Below, in pieces: positions 26,221 through 33,708 of a DNA stretch of 49,682 bases; within the stretch, counting starts at the first letter, position 1, and each line of letters begins with the position of its first letter. Under the pieces are notes generated by a model. That model was not told the DNA's origin. It was given only the letters and a program-made list of their open reading frames with translations, and made no database searches. Source of the stretch: CAYWRO01 sp964460345. Lineage in GTDB: Bacteria; Planctomycetota; Phycisphaerae; Phycisphaerales; UBA1924. The stretch spans positions 1-49,682 of the forward strand of contig CAYWRO010000022.1 of NCBI GenBank assembly GCA_964460345.1. The letters run 5' to 3'. Position numbers and translations under genes: made by a program.

Positions 26221-27269
26221 CACACCACCCGCTCATACACGCCGTCGATCAGCCGAAGCGCCGCCACATGCGCCTCCACATCTTCATCGAATCCCGCACC
26301 CTCGCCCAGCCGTTTCGTCCACTCAAGCAGCGCCCTTCCGCCCCACGCACCGCCTTCTTCGCACAGCACCTGCCGATTCGTCCCGGTGCGAAGCTCCGTC
26401 CGAAAGTTCACGAACGATCCGTCGATGTTCTCAATCGCCAGCGTCCCCGTGTCCCCAATCGCCTCGATGGCGATCCGGCAGTCGCTCCCGGCATGCAGGT
26501 TCCACGAACACGCCGCGCGCACCGGCACGTCCCCGGCCCGCAGCGCCAGCCAGGCGAAGTCCTCCACCTGACCGACACACGGCTGAATCCCCTTGTGTCG
26601 CAGCGTCGCGCATTCATGCTCCAGGCGACATCCCGTTAGCCACGACGCCAGATCCAACAGGTGGACCCCAAGATCCAGCAGGCACCCGCCGCCGGACAGC
26701 CGTCGGTCGTAGAACCACGCCTTGTCCGGCCCGTACGCATTGTGAAACGTCAGATCGAGCGCATACAGCCGGCCAAGCCCCGCCCCCTCCAGCCGTGCGC
26801 CGCCCAGCAACTGCCGCAGCTTCCCAACGCCCTCCAGGTGGCGGTACGACATGTCCACCCCGAGCAGCACATCGGCATCACGTGCCGCATCTGCGACGCG
26901 CCGGGCATCATCGTGCGAGGTCGCCAACGGCTTCTGGCAGAACACCGCCACACCGCGCTCAATCGCCGCCAGCGCCTGCGCGGCGTGACACGCGTTCGGT
27001 GTCGCAATCACCACGCCGTCCAGATCCGCCTCCAGCAGGTCGTCCATCGATCCGCACGGCAGCGCTTCCGGCAAGGATCCGGCCGCAACTTCGATCGCGT
27101 GCTCATCCACATCGGACAGGGCCACGACTTCGGCAAGGTCCGCCCCCCGCAGGGCGTCCAGCCTCGCGCGCCCAATCCAGCCAAGCCCGATGAACCCAAG
27201 CCGCGGCCGGCGATCACGAGCCGCCGTGGCCGCTCCGCCTCCCTCAGCCCGGGCCTGCCCTTCACTCAT
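26220..27269 (-). CDS. Gfo/Idh/MocA-family oxidoreductase
   Basis: 349 residues with an ATGA overlap to the upstream dehydrogenase gene. The NAD(P)-binding motif GFIGLGWIGRARL lies at about 25-37 after a short charged leader, and the family EKP motif is present as CQKPLA. The C-terminal part has HNAYGPDKAWFYDRRLSGGGCLLDLGVHLLDLASWL, with the GGG-x4-DxGxHxxD pattern of sugar dehydrogenases in this family. Relatives oxidise or reduce sugar nucleotides or inositols at one carbon. In this operon it probably acts with the epimerases to make a rare sugar. The substrate is unknown. Confidence 0.9.
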   Translation of the reverse strand: MSEGQARAEGGGAATAARDRRPRLGFIGLGWIGRARLDALRGADLAEVVALSDVDEHAIEVAAGSLPEALPCGSMDDLLEADLDGVVIATPNACHAAQALAAIERGVAVFCQKPLATSHDDARRVADAARDADVLLGVDMSYRHLEGVGKLRQLLGGARLEGAGLGRLYALDLTFHNAYGPDKAWFYDRRLSGGGCLLDLGVHLLDLASWLTGCRLEHECATLRHKGIQPCVGQVEDFAWLALRAGDVPVRAACSWNLHAGSDCRIAIEAIGDTGTLAIENIDGSFVNFRTELRTGTNRQVLCEEGGAWGGRALLEWTKRLGEGAGFDEDVEAHVAALRLIDGVYERVV

Positions 27270-28333
27270 GTCGCGGCCCTCCCGGCCGATGCGCCCTCGT
27301 CGTTGAGTACCACCGCCTTGATGAACCCGTCCGGTCGCGCCGACGCCATCTCAAGCGCCTCATTCAGTTCACTCAGGGAGAATCGATGTGTGCACAGCGG
27401 GCCAGGATCAATCACGCCCTGCTCCACCGCCCGCACCGCCTGCCGCATGCCGCGGAGGTAGATTGTCTCTTCCCGTTCGTGCGCATTGATGACGTCGATG
27501 CCGCGCCAGTTCCAACTCTGCATGTCCACCTGGCGCGGACCATCCTGGTGGTACCCTGCGATCACGAGCCGCCCCCGAACGCGCACGAGCTTCGACGCCA
27601 CGTCCAAGCCCGCCTGGCTTCCAGCACACTCGATCACACAATCGCACAACTGCCCGTCAAACGCCTCCTTAACGGCGCGCACGCCCTCCTCGGGGCTGCT
27701 GACGAGCACCGCCGCCGCCGCCCCCGCCGCACGAGCCTGTTCAAGAGATGAGCCACGCCGCGCAACGGCCATCACCCGCGCCCCCCCCGCCGCGGCGAGC
27801 CGGATCATCAGGTTGCCCAGGAACCCCACGCCCACAACGGCGACGATCTGCCCGGCGCTCATCTCCGCTCGGGCCGCCACGTTCATTGCACAAGCCAACG
27901 GCTCGGCCGGAAAGACCGCACCACCGGCGCCGCCCAAGCCCTGCCCACCCGCTCCACCGGCCCCCCGCGGCAGCCGCACGCACCGCTTCGCCGGCACCAC
28001 AACGTGCGTCGCAAAGGCGTGCTCGTGCAGGAATGCCACGCGATCCCCCACCGCCAGGTCGCCGGCCCGCTGTCCGATGCCGATCACGTCGCCCCAGCCT
28101 TCATGGCCCGGCGCCCCCGGCGGCAACGGGTAGGTGAACCACGGGCGTCCCTCCCACGGCGGCACGTTTGAAGCGCAGACGCCGCACCCGGCGACACGCA
28201 CCGTTACCTCTCCTTCGCCGGGCTCGTCCAGGACGGTCTCCACCGGTTCAAAGCGACGCGGCGCAGAGAGGCGCATCGCCGTCGCCACCACCGGAGCCCC
28301 GAGGCTGCTTTGGTGCGCATCGGCGATGGTCAT
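27266..28333 (-). CDS. Medium-chain dehydrogenase of the sugar operon (sorbitol/threonine-dehydrogenase type)
   Basis: 355 residues from the ATG at 28333, which overlaps the stop of the epimerase gene (ATGA). The frame is open to 28540 without support. The catalytic zinc ligands are in GCGVCASN and GAPGHEGWG. The four-Cys structural zinc loop of typical alcohol dehydrogenases is missing. The Rossmann motif is VVGVGFLGNLMIRLAAAGGA, and a Gly/Ala-rich linker precedes it. The pairing with a Gfo/Idh enzyme and epimerases suggests oxidation of a sugar or sugar-derived alcohol. A sugar-nucleotide substrate is inferred from context only. Confidence 0.88.
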   Translation of the reverse strand: MTIADAHQSSLGAPVVATAMRLSAPRRFEPVETVLDEPGEGEVTVRVAGCGVCASNVPPWEGRPWFTYPLPPGAPGHEGWGDVIGIGQRAGDLAVGDRVAFLHEHAFATHVVVPAKRCVRLPRGAGGAGGQGLGGAGGAVFPAEPLACAMNVAARAEMSAGQIVAVVGVGFLGNLMIRLAAAGGARVMAVARRGSSLEQARAAGAAAAVLVSSPEEGVRAVKEAFDGQLCDCVIECAGSQAGLDVASKLVRVRGRLVIAGYHQDGPRQVDMQSWNWRGIDVINAHEREETIYLRGMRQAVRAVEQGVIDPGPLCTHRFSLSELNEALEMASARPDGFIKAVVLNDEGASAGRAAT

Positions 28334-30759
28334 GCAGTCACCGTCCGACCCACGGTGCTTCCGTTGCCCGAGACCGCGGCCCCGGCGCTGCGCTCCAGTT
28401 GCCTGCACAGCAGGTCCAGCCCGCGCCTGACGTCCACCCGCGCCTCCCATCCCGTCGCCTGCGTAAACGTCGATGTATCCGAGACGTAATAGCGTTGATC
28501 GCACACGCGCCACGGGGCGAAGCGCAGGCTCGCCTTGCATCCGAGCCGTTCCTCGAGCATTCGCACCGTCTCGGTCAGGCTCACCGCCCGCTCCGGCCCG
28601 CCTCCCACGTTGAACGCTCGGCCCAGCGATGCCGAAGGCTTCGAAAGCGCCGCGGCGATCGCCTCCACCAGATCATCCACGTATAGCAGATCGCGCACCT
28701 GCTTGCCGTTGCCGAAAATCGTGATCCCGCGCTCGGTAAGCATCTGCCGCGCCAGGTGCGCCACCCACCCCTGATCCTCCGTCCCGTTCTGGTGCGGACC
28801 GTAGATGCAGCTCATCCGAAAGACCGTCGTGCTCAGCCCGAACGTCCGGCCATAATCAAGCACATACTGCTCCGCAGCCCCCTTGGAGCAGCCGTACGGA
28901 CTCTCGAAAGAGAGCGCGGTTTCGCCGATTCCCCTCTCCCGGATTGCCTCATCCACCGGCTCGTATCGAGACTCCCCCTCCTGCAGCGCCAGGTGAGTCA
29001 ACCCTCCGTACACCTTGTTGGTGGATGTGTAAACCAGGTGAGCATCGGCCGCGTTCTTGCGATGCCGCAACGCTTCGAGCAGCGCCAGGGTGCCGCGAAC
29101 GTTCACATCATGATCCAGCAGAGGATCAGCCAGGCTGGTCGTCACCGCCACCTGCGCGGCCAGGTGAATCACGCCGTCCACGCCGTCGACGACTCTGCGC
29201 ATCAGGTCCCCATCGCGGACATCCCCTTCAATGACCGTCCCACGCCGCCCCAGCCGGCGCTGCAACCACGATGCGTTCACCTCGGAGCCCGTTCGGCTCA
29301 TGTCGTCCACGATCACGAGTTCACACCCGCGCTCCGCCAGCGCCGCGGCGACATTCGCACCGATAAACCCGCACCCGCCGGTTACCAGGATGCGACGGCC
29401 GCTGACGCCAGGCACTTCGCGCGCCCCGTTCTGCACACTCGGCCTCTCACCGGTACGGCGACCGTTCTGTCCATTCAGGGTGGTCTTCTCACCCCCGTGG
29501 CCATTCGCCCGCCCAGCCGCGCGCCCCGCGTGCCGACCGTTCCCGTTTGCTGCCACGGCACCAGATCCATTTTCACCAGTAAGTCCGCCATTCACGCTCA
29601 CCGCTGCGGCGGCAGGCACGGTCACGCCGTGCCGGCGCAGTTCCGCCCGCATCCGATCCAGGTGATCCTCCGGGGTCTGTCCGCTGAGCCACTGCGCCGT
29701 CTCGCGCAGCCCCGTCGCAAGCGACACCTGGGGCTCGAATCCAAGCCGGTCCCGCGCTGCCTGGATGTCCGCAAAGCAGTGGCGGATATCCCCGGCCCGA
29801 TACTCACCGCTGATCTCCGGCTCGATCTCCTCCCGCCCCATCACCTGCGCCAGCAGACGGGCAACATCGCTGATGGCGCGCGGACGTCCGGTTCCCACAT
29901 TGATTGCGTGACCGTCCCCGCCGCTGCGTTCGACCGCAAGCATGATCGCCCTCGCCACATCGGAGACGTGCACGAAGTCGCGCTGCTGGCGTCCATCCTC
30001 GAAAATCACCGGCCGTTTCCCATTCGCCAGACGGGACGCGAAGATGGCGATGACACCCGTGTACGGATTCGACAGTGCCTGGCGCGGGCCGTACGCGTTG
30101 AAAAAGCGCAGCGCCACCGACGGAATCCCGTACGTGCGACCGAACAGGAGCACCATGCGTTCCTGCTGGTACTTGGTCAACGCGTAGATCGAAGCGAGCG
30201 CAGGACGCTTCCATTCCGGCGTCGCCACCGGCGCCAGTTCCCGTCCGGCCCGGTCCTTCAGGTTCCAGGCTCCCGCGGCAACTGCATCGGCAGCACGCTC
30301 CTCGTTCTCATAAACGTGCCCATCAACATCCCGATACAACCCCTCCCCGTAGATGCTCATGCTCGAAGCGACGACAAGCTTGCGGATCGTCCGGCCGCGC
30401 ATCGCCTCCAGCAGCACCGCCGTGCCCGTCGCATTCACATCTGTATAGTGCATCACCTCGTACATGCTCTGGCCGACGCCAACCGCCGCGGCCAGATGTA
30501 CCACCACCGAAACCCCGTCGAGCGCTTTGGCAACCGCCGCCGGATCGCGCACATCCCCGAGCATTAACTCCGCCTGCTCCGGCAGGTACCGCGGCCACCG
30601 GCTGTGCGCCCTGGCTTCAGCACCGTGCACCTGTTCGCAAAGCGAGTCCAGGATGCGAACCTCGTACCCCGCGGCCACGAGACGGTCCGCCAGGTGCGAC
30701 CCGATGAAGCCGGCTCCCCCAGTCACTAAGATCCGCTCACCCGCTCGGGTTTTCGTCAC
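28330..30759 (-). CDS. Fused double NAD-dependent sugar-nucleotide epimerase/dehydratase
   Basis: 809 residues from a GTG at 30759, preceded by GGGAGGGG; the frame is open further but without support. The N-terminal extended SDR domain (about 8-370) has GGAGFIG (14-20), Ser in ASSMS and Tyr192/Lys196 in YALTK, and resembles dTDP-L-rhamnose 4-epimerase-like enzymes. A low-complexity Asn/Gly/Arg linker spans about 380-453. The second domain (about 455-790) has GGCGFIG (461-467), STNKVYG and Tyr622/Lys626 in YGCSK. It carries the SCIYGPHQNGTEDQGWVAHL segment typical of CDP-paratose/CDP-tyvelose 2-epimerases. Both active sites look intact. This is the first gene of the leftward operon, so its products probably feed the glycosyltransferases. 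Exact substrates are inferred. Confidence 0.9.
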   Translation of the reverse strand: MTKTRAGERILVTGGAGFIGSHLADRLVAAGYEVRILDSLCEQVHGAEARAHSRWPRYLPEQAELMLGDVRDPAAVAKALDGVSVVVHLAAAVGVGQSMYEVMHYTDVNATGTAVLLEAMRGRTIRKLVVASSMSIYGEGLYRDVDGHVYENEERAADAVAAGAWNLKDRAGRELAPVATPEWKRPALASIYALTKYQQERMVLLFGRTYGIPSVALRFFNAYGPRQALSNPYTGVIAIFASRLANGKRPVIFEDGRQQRDFVHVSDVARAIMLAVERSGGDGHAINVGTGRPRAISDVARLLAQVMGREEIEPEISGEYRAGDIRHCFADIQAARDRLGFEPQVSLATGLRETAQWLSGQTPEDHLDRMRAELRRHGVTVPAAAAVSVNGGLTGENGSGAVAANGNGRHAGRAAGRANGHGGEKTTLNGQNGRRTGERPSVQNGAREVPGVSGRRILVTGGCGFIGANVAAALAERGCELVIVDDMSRTGSEVNASWLQRRLGRRGTVIEGDVRDGDLMRRVVDGVDGVIHLAAQVAVTTSLADPLLDHDVNVRGTLALLEALRHRKNAADAHLVYTSTNKVYGGLTHLALQEGESRYEPVDEAIRERGIGETALSFESPYGCSKGAAEQYVLDYGRTFGLSTTVFRMSCIYGPHQNGTEDQGWVAHLARQMLTERGITIFGNGKQVRDLLYVDDLVEAIAAALSKPSASLGRAFNVGGGPERAVSLTETVRMLEERLGCKASLRFAPWRVCDQRYYVSDTSTFTQATGWEARVDVRRGLDLLCRQLERSAGAAVSGNGSTVGRTVTA

Positions 30760-30982
30760 AATCGCCCCTCCCTTCGGCCGCGGCCGGGGTTTGATCCTGC
30801 TGCTGCAGCACTTACAGCCTGCGATCACGGACTGCCGCACGCCATGCGTACGCAGACCCAACCCCCGCCGCTCACGCCTCCCTGATGACACAACGGGCCG
30901 CCGTCCCCGTGGAAATACCCGCAGTTCCATCCTCCCATGAACGGTGCGCTTTGGAGCGCAGCGCACCATCCGGAGGACCACC

Positions 30983-31291
30983 ATGGGCGATCACCACTCC
31001 CACGTCACGACGAACCACGACAAGATCCGTCGTTGGATCGAAGAACGCGACGGCGTTCCGGCAACCGTTGAACGAACGGGCGAACGCCGCGGAGAGCCAG
31101 GCATCCTGCGCGTGAAGTTCCCTGAGCAAACCGAGAGCGGGTCGTTGAAGCAGATTTCATGGGATGATTTCTTCGAGAAGTTCGATCAGGAGAACCTCGC
31201 CTTCCTGTACCAGGACGAGGTCCAGGACGGCAGCGTGAGTCGCTTCTGCAAGTTCATTGATCGCTCCGGCGCGCAGACCGAGCACGCCTGA
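30983..31291 (+). CDS. Small conserved acidic protein (often misnamed 1,4-alpha-glucan branching enzyme)
   Basis: 102 residues with GGAGG seven bases upstream of the ATG. It has the pattern I know from a widespread small protein: TTNHDKIRRWIEERDGVPATV, GILRVKFP, LKQISWDDFFEKFDQENLAFLYQD and SRFCKFI. Database entries of that family are often labelled 1,4-alpha-glucan branching enzyme, but the protein is far too short for that activity. The real function is unknown. It is divergent from the sugar operon, and the 223-base gap (30760-30982) must carry both promoters. It sits 35 bases before the uracil-DNA glycosylase gene and may be cotranscribed. Confidence 0.8.
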   Translation: MGDHHSHVTTNHDKIRRWIEERDGVPATVERTGERRGEPGILRVKFPEQTESGSLKQISWDDFFEKFDQENLAFLYQDEVQDGSVSRFCKFIDRSGAQTEHA

Positions 31292-31326
31292 GCCTCTATC
31301 AGGAGCGAGCTTCGGCTCCGCAGAGC

Positions 31327-31986
31327 ATGCCGCACCGAGGTCACACCAAAGAAGGCGCGACCACCGCGGCCCCCTACGTTCCGGAAGGGCCGCGCGTGTC
31401 TCTCGGCCAGCTCGCCGCGGCGGTACAGCGGTGCCGCGGGTGTGAGTTGTACCGGAACGGCACGCATGCGGTCTTCGGCGACGGGCCGGCGCACGCGCGC
31501 ATCCTCTTGGTCGGCGAACAACCCGGTGATCGCGAGGAACTCGAAGGCCGACCGTTCGTCGGCCCCGCCGGCCGCATCCTTAACGAGGCGATGGAGCTGG
31601 CCGGAATCGATCGCGACGAGGTCTACATCACCAACGCAGTCAAGCACTTCCGCTTCGAGCAACGCGGCAAGCGCCGCCTCCACAGAAAGCCCACGATCGA
31701 ACACGTTCGTGCCTGTGTCCCCTGGCTGGAGGCGGAGGCCGAACGGCTGCATCCCCGCGTTGCCGTTCCCATGGGCGCCACCGCTGCTCAGGCAATGCTC
31801 GGCAGTCAGTTTCGTGTGACGCGGGATCGCGGCTTGCCAATCGGGGGGACGCGCTGGGCCGAGCATGTCGTTCCCACCGTTCACCCCGCCGCGATCGTGC
31901 GCATCAGCGATCGCGCTCGCCGCCGCAACGAACTGGCCGCGTTCGTCGACGACCTGCGCACCGCGGCGATGCTCATGGAGAGTTGA
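31327..31986 (+). CDS. udgX: UdgX-type uracil-DNA glycosylase (iron-sulfur, covalent uracil binder)
   Basis: 219 residues. It has the family 4-like core with GEQPGDREE (63-71), FVGPAGRIL and the C-terminal TVHPAAI. Cys36, Cys39 and Cys130 are probable [4Fe-4S] ligands. The distinguishing feature of UdgX is a loop containing KRRxH; here it is KRRLHRKP (115-122) with His119 present. In the mycobacterial enzyme this His forms a covalent bond to the uracil site in DNA, so this protein should bind uracil in DNA irreversibly. The usual UdgX segment ITNAVKHFRF is also present. The start is the ATG at 31327; a weak GGAGC lies further upstream beside a UUCG hairpin (31307-31318). It is probably a DNA repair or uracil-sensing enzyme. 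Confidence 0.93.
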   Translation: MPHRGHTKEGATTAAPYVPEGPRVSLGQLAAAVQRCRGCELYRNGTHAVFGDGPAHARILLVGEQPGDREELEGRPFVGPAGRILNEAMELAGIDRDEVYITNAVKHFRFEQRGKRRLHRKPTIEHVRACVPWLEAEAERLHPRVAVPMGATAAQAMLGSQFRVTRDRGLPIGGTRWAEHVVPTVHPAAIVRISDRARRRNELAAFVDDLRTAAMLMES

Positions 31987-31990
31987 GCAC

Positions 31991-32908
31991 TCACCCAACG
32001 GCCGGAGCGCCGCAGATCGGCAGCACGGCGCCATTGATGAAGCTCGAATCAACCTGCGACGCCAGGAACACGAACGCCGGGGCGATCTCCTCCGGCTGCG
32101 CCGGCCGCCCGATGGGATTCGATTCACCGAAGTGCGAGACATCCTCAGCCGACATCCCCTGATCGGCCGGATTCAGCGGCGTCCAGACAGGGCCCGGCGC
32201 CACGCAGTTCACCCGAATCCCCTTCTCAATCAACTCGAGCGCGAGCGTGCGCGTGATCGCGTGAATCGCCCCTTTCGTCGCGCCGTAGTCCGGCAGCTTG
32301 GGGCTCCCCTCCAGGCCGACGATTGATCCCGTGGCGATGATGCACGAGCCGGGCTTCATGTGCGGAACGGCGGAGCGCACCAGCCGCAGGTACGGCGCAA
32401 CGTTCGTCTCCAACGTGCGCTGCAACTCCTCCTCGGTGATCTCCGTCACCGACTTGCGGTTCTGCCACGCCGCATTGTGGACCAGAATGTCGATCTTTCC
32501 AAAGCGGCGGACCGTCTCCTCGATCACACGCTCGCAGAACTCAGGATCGCGCAGGTCCCCTTCCAGCACCAGGCACCGCTGCCCCTCCTCCTCCACCGCC
32601 GCACGCAGCACCTCGGCGTCGCTGTGCTCATCCGGCAGCGCCGTGATCACCACATCCGCCCCCTCCGCCGCATAGTGATACGCCACCGAGCGGCCGATCC
32701 CCGAATCACCCCCGGTCACGATCGCGACACACCCACGCAGCTTCCCCGCCGGTCGATACCACGTCCCCTTCCATCGAGGCTGCGGATCCAGTTCAGATTC
32801 AAGCCCCGGAGAGGGCTGGTGCTGCTCCGGAAGCGGCGGTTTCTCGTACATGTCCTGCGGCGCGAGGCGTTCCACCGGCTTGTCCAGCGCCGCTGTACCC
32901 TTGAGCAT
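31991..32908 (-). CDS. SDR-family oxidoreductase of the general-stress type
   Basis: 305 residues. A proline-rich N-terminal extension of about 55 residues with MYEKPPLPEQHQPSPGLESEL is typical of a stress-associated subgroup (YhdF/YghA-like). The SDR core follows: TGGDSGIG for cofactor binding (65-72), NAAW, catalytic Ser195 in ATGS, and Tyr208 and Lys212 in YGATK. The C-terminus has FINGAVLPICGAPAVG in place of the usual cofactor-specificity tail. It should be an NAD(P)-dependent oxidoreductase in the cytoplasm. The substrate is unknown. The gene converges with udgX, only a few bases separating the two stops. Confidence 0.92.
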   Translation of the reverse strand: MLKGTAALDKPVERLAPQDMYEKPPLPEQHQPSPGLESELDPQPRWKGTWYRPAGKLRGCVAIVTGGDSGIGRSVAYHYAAEGADVVITALPDEHSDAEVLRAAVEEEGQRCLVLEGDLRDPEFCERVIEETVRRFGKIDILVHNAAWQNRKSVTEITEEELQRTLETNVAPYLRLVRSAVPHMKPGSCIIATGSIVGLEGSPKLPDYGATKGAIHAITRTLALELIEKGIRVNCVAPGPVWTPLNPADQGMSAEDVSHFGESNPIGRPAQPEEIAPAFVFLASQVDSSFINGAVLPICGAPAVG

Positions 32909-33273
32909 GCTGCTTCTCCAAACCCCCCGAACCCTCTGAATCCCGGCGTCAACCCATCATGACGTGAACCCCTCGGCCCTCCCATGGGGACGGGATCCAC
33001 TTCACCGCAATTGACAGGCGGCAACGGCCCGTCAATCGGTCCGAATGCACTCCTGTCTTCGGCCGCTGCAAATTGCGCAATTCCGGGTCTACGCTTCCCA
33101 TCAAGGCGGCGGAGACGGATTCCGCCGAAGTGACCATTTCGGCAGCGCCGCAAACGCGTCTGCCCGCAGGCGACACAACGTCGCGGGGTCACCCCACACC
33201 GGACGCGGGCCACAATCTCTCTTGCCCTACCTCTTCTTTTGTCCCTGGCCAGAAGTGCAAGGAGCCGCTTGAA
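32909..33273. other. Intergenic region between divergent SDR and response-regulator genes
   Basis: 365 bases without a convincing gene. It contains a perfect 12-base palindrome AATTGCGCAATT at 33071-33082, a possible operator, and a six-bp hairpin (33108-33113 with 33121-33126). TTGACA at 33011-33016 has no good -10 partner at the right spacing. It probably carries promoters for both genes, but none could be picked with confidence. Confidence 0.4.
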
Positions 33274-33690
33274 GTGTCAAAGCCCACCGAGCAGCGCAGC
33301 CTCCGGGTGCTCGTGGTCGACGACAACCGCCTCGTCTGCGATGCGCTGCGGCTGATGATCAACATCATGGAAGATGCCGAGTTCCTTGGCTCCCTTCCCA
33401 GCGCTGACGAACTGTACGACACTGTTCTGGACCGCCAGCCAGATGTCGTCATCCTCGATCTGGACATGCCCGGCGCCGACCCGATCGAGGTCGTCCGCGC
33501 CCTCTCAGACGTCCAGCCGTCGACGCGCATCATCATTTACACCGGGCATGTGCGGCAGGCGCTGATTGATCGCGTCTTTGACGCCGGCGCGTGGGGGTTT
33601 GTCGGCAAGTGCGAGCCGACGGAAACCGTGATCGACGCGATCCGCCGCGTGGCGGAAGGGGAAGTCATCGTCGCGCCTGGTTCGCAATGA
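33274..33690 (+). CDS. Single-domain response regulator (CheY-like)
   Basis: 138 residues from a GTG at 33274, with AAGGAG nine bases upstream; an open frame extends upstream to 33073 without support. All receiver landmarks are present: VVDDN (acidic pair), phospho-acceptor Asp in VILDLDMPG, Thr in IIIYTGH and Lys in FVGKCEP. There is no output domain, so it must act by protein contact. It converges with the HDOD-GGDEF-REC gene, which ends 18 bases away on the other strand. No kinase is adjacent, so its partner is unknown. Confidence 0.9.
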   Translation: MSKPTEQRSLRVLVVDDNRLVCDALRLMINIMEDAEFLGSLPSADELYDTVLDRQPDVVILDLDMPGADPIEVVRALSDVQPSTRIIIYTGHVRQALIDRVFDAGAWGFVGKCEPTETVIDAIRRVAEGEVIVAPGSQ

Positions 33691-33708
33691 GCGACCGCTT
33701 CCGTCGGG

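Noticed and set aside
28756..30567. Long + strand frame of 603 residues opposite the double epimerase
   Set aside because: Composition is Arg/His/Pro-rich without motifs; the opposite strand has two complete SDR domains.
33011..33039. TTGACA promoter upstream of the response regulator
   Set aside because: No acceptable -10 element at 16-18 bases (AATCGG only).
33073..33273. N-terminal extension of the single-domain response regulator
   Set aside because: The extension looks like translated intergenic sequence; the GTG at 33274 has AAGGAG upstream and begins just before the receiver.
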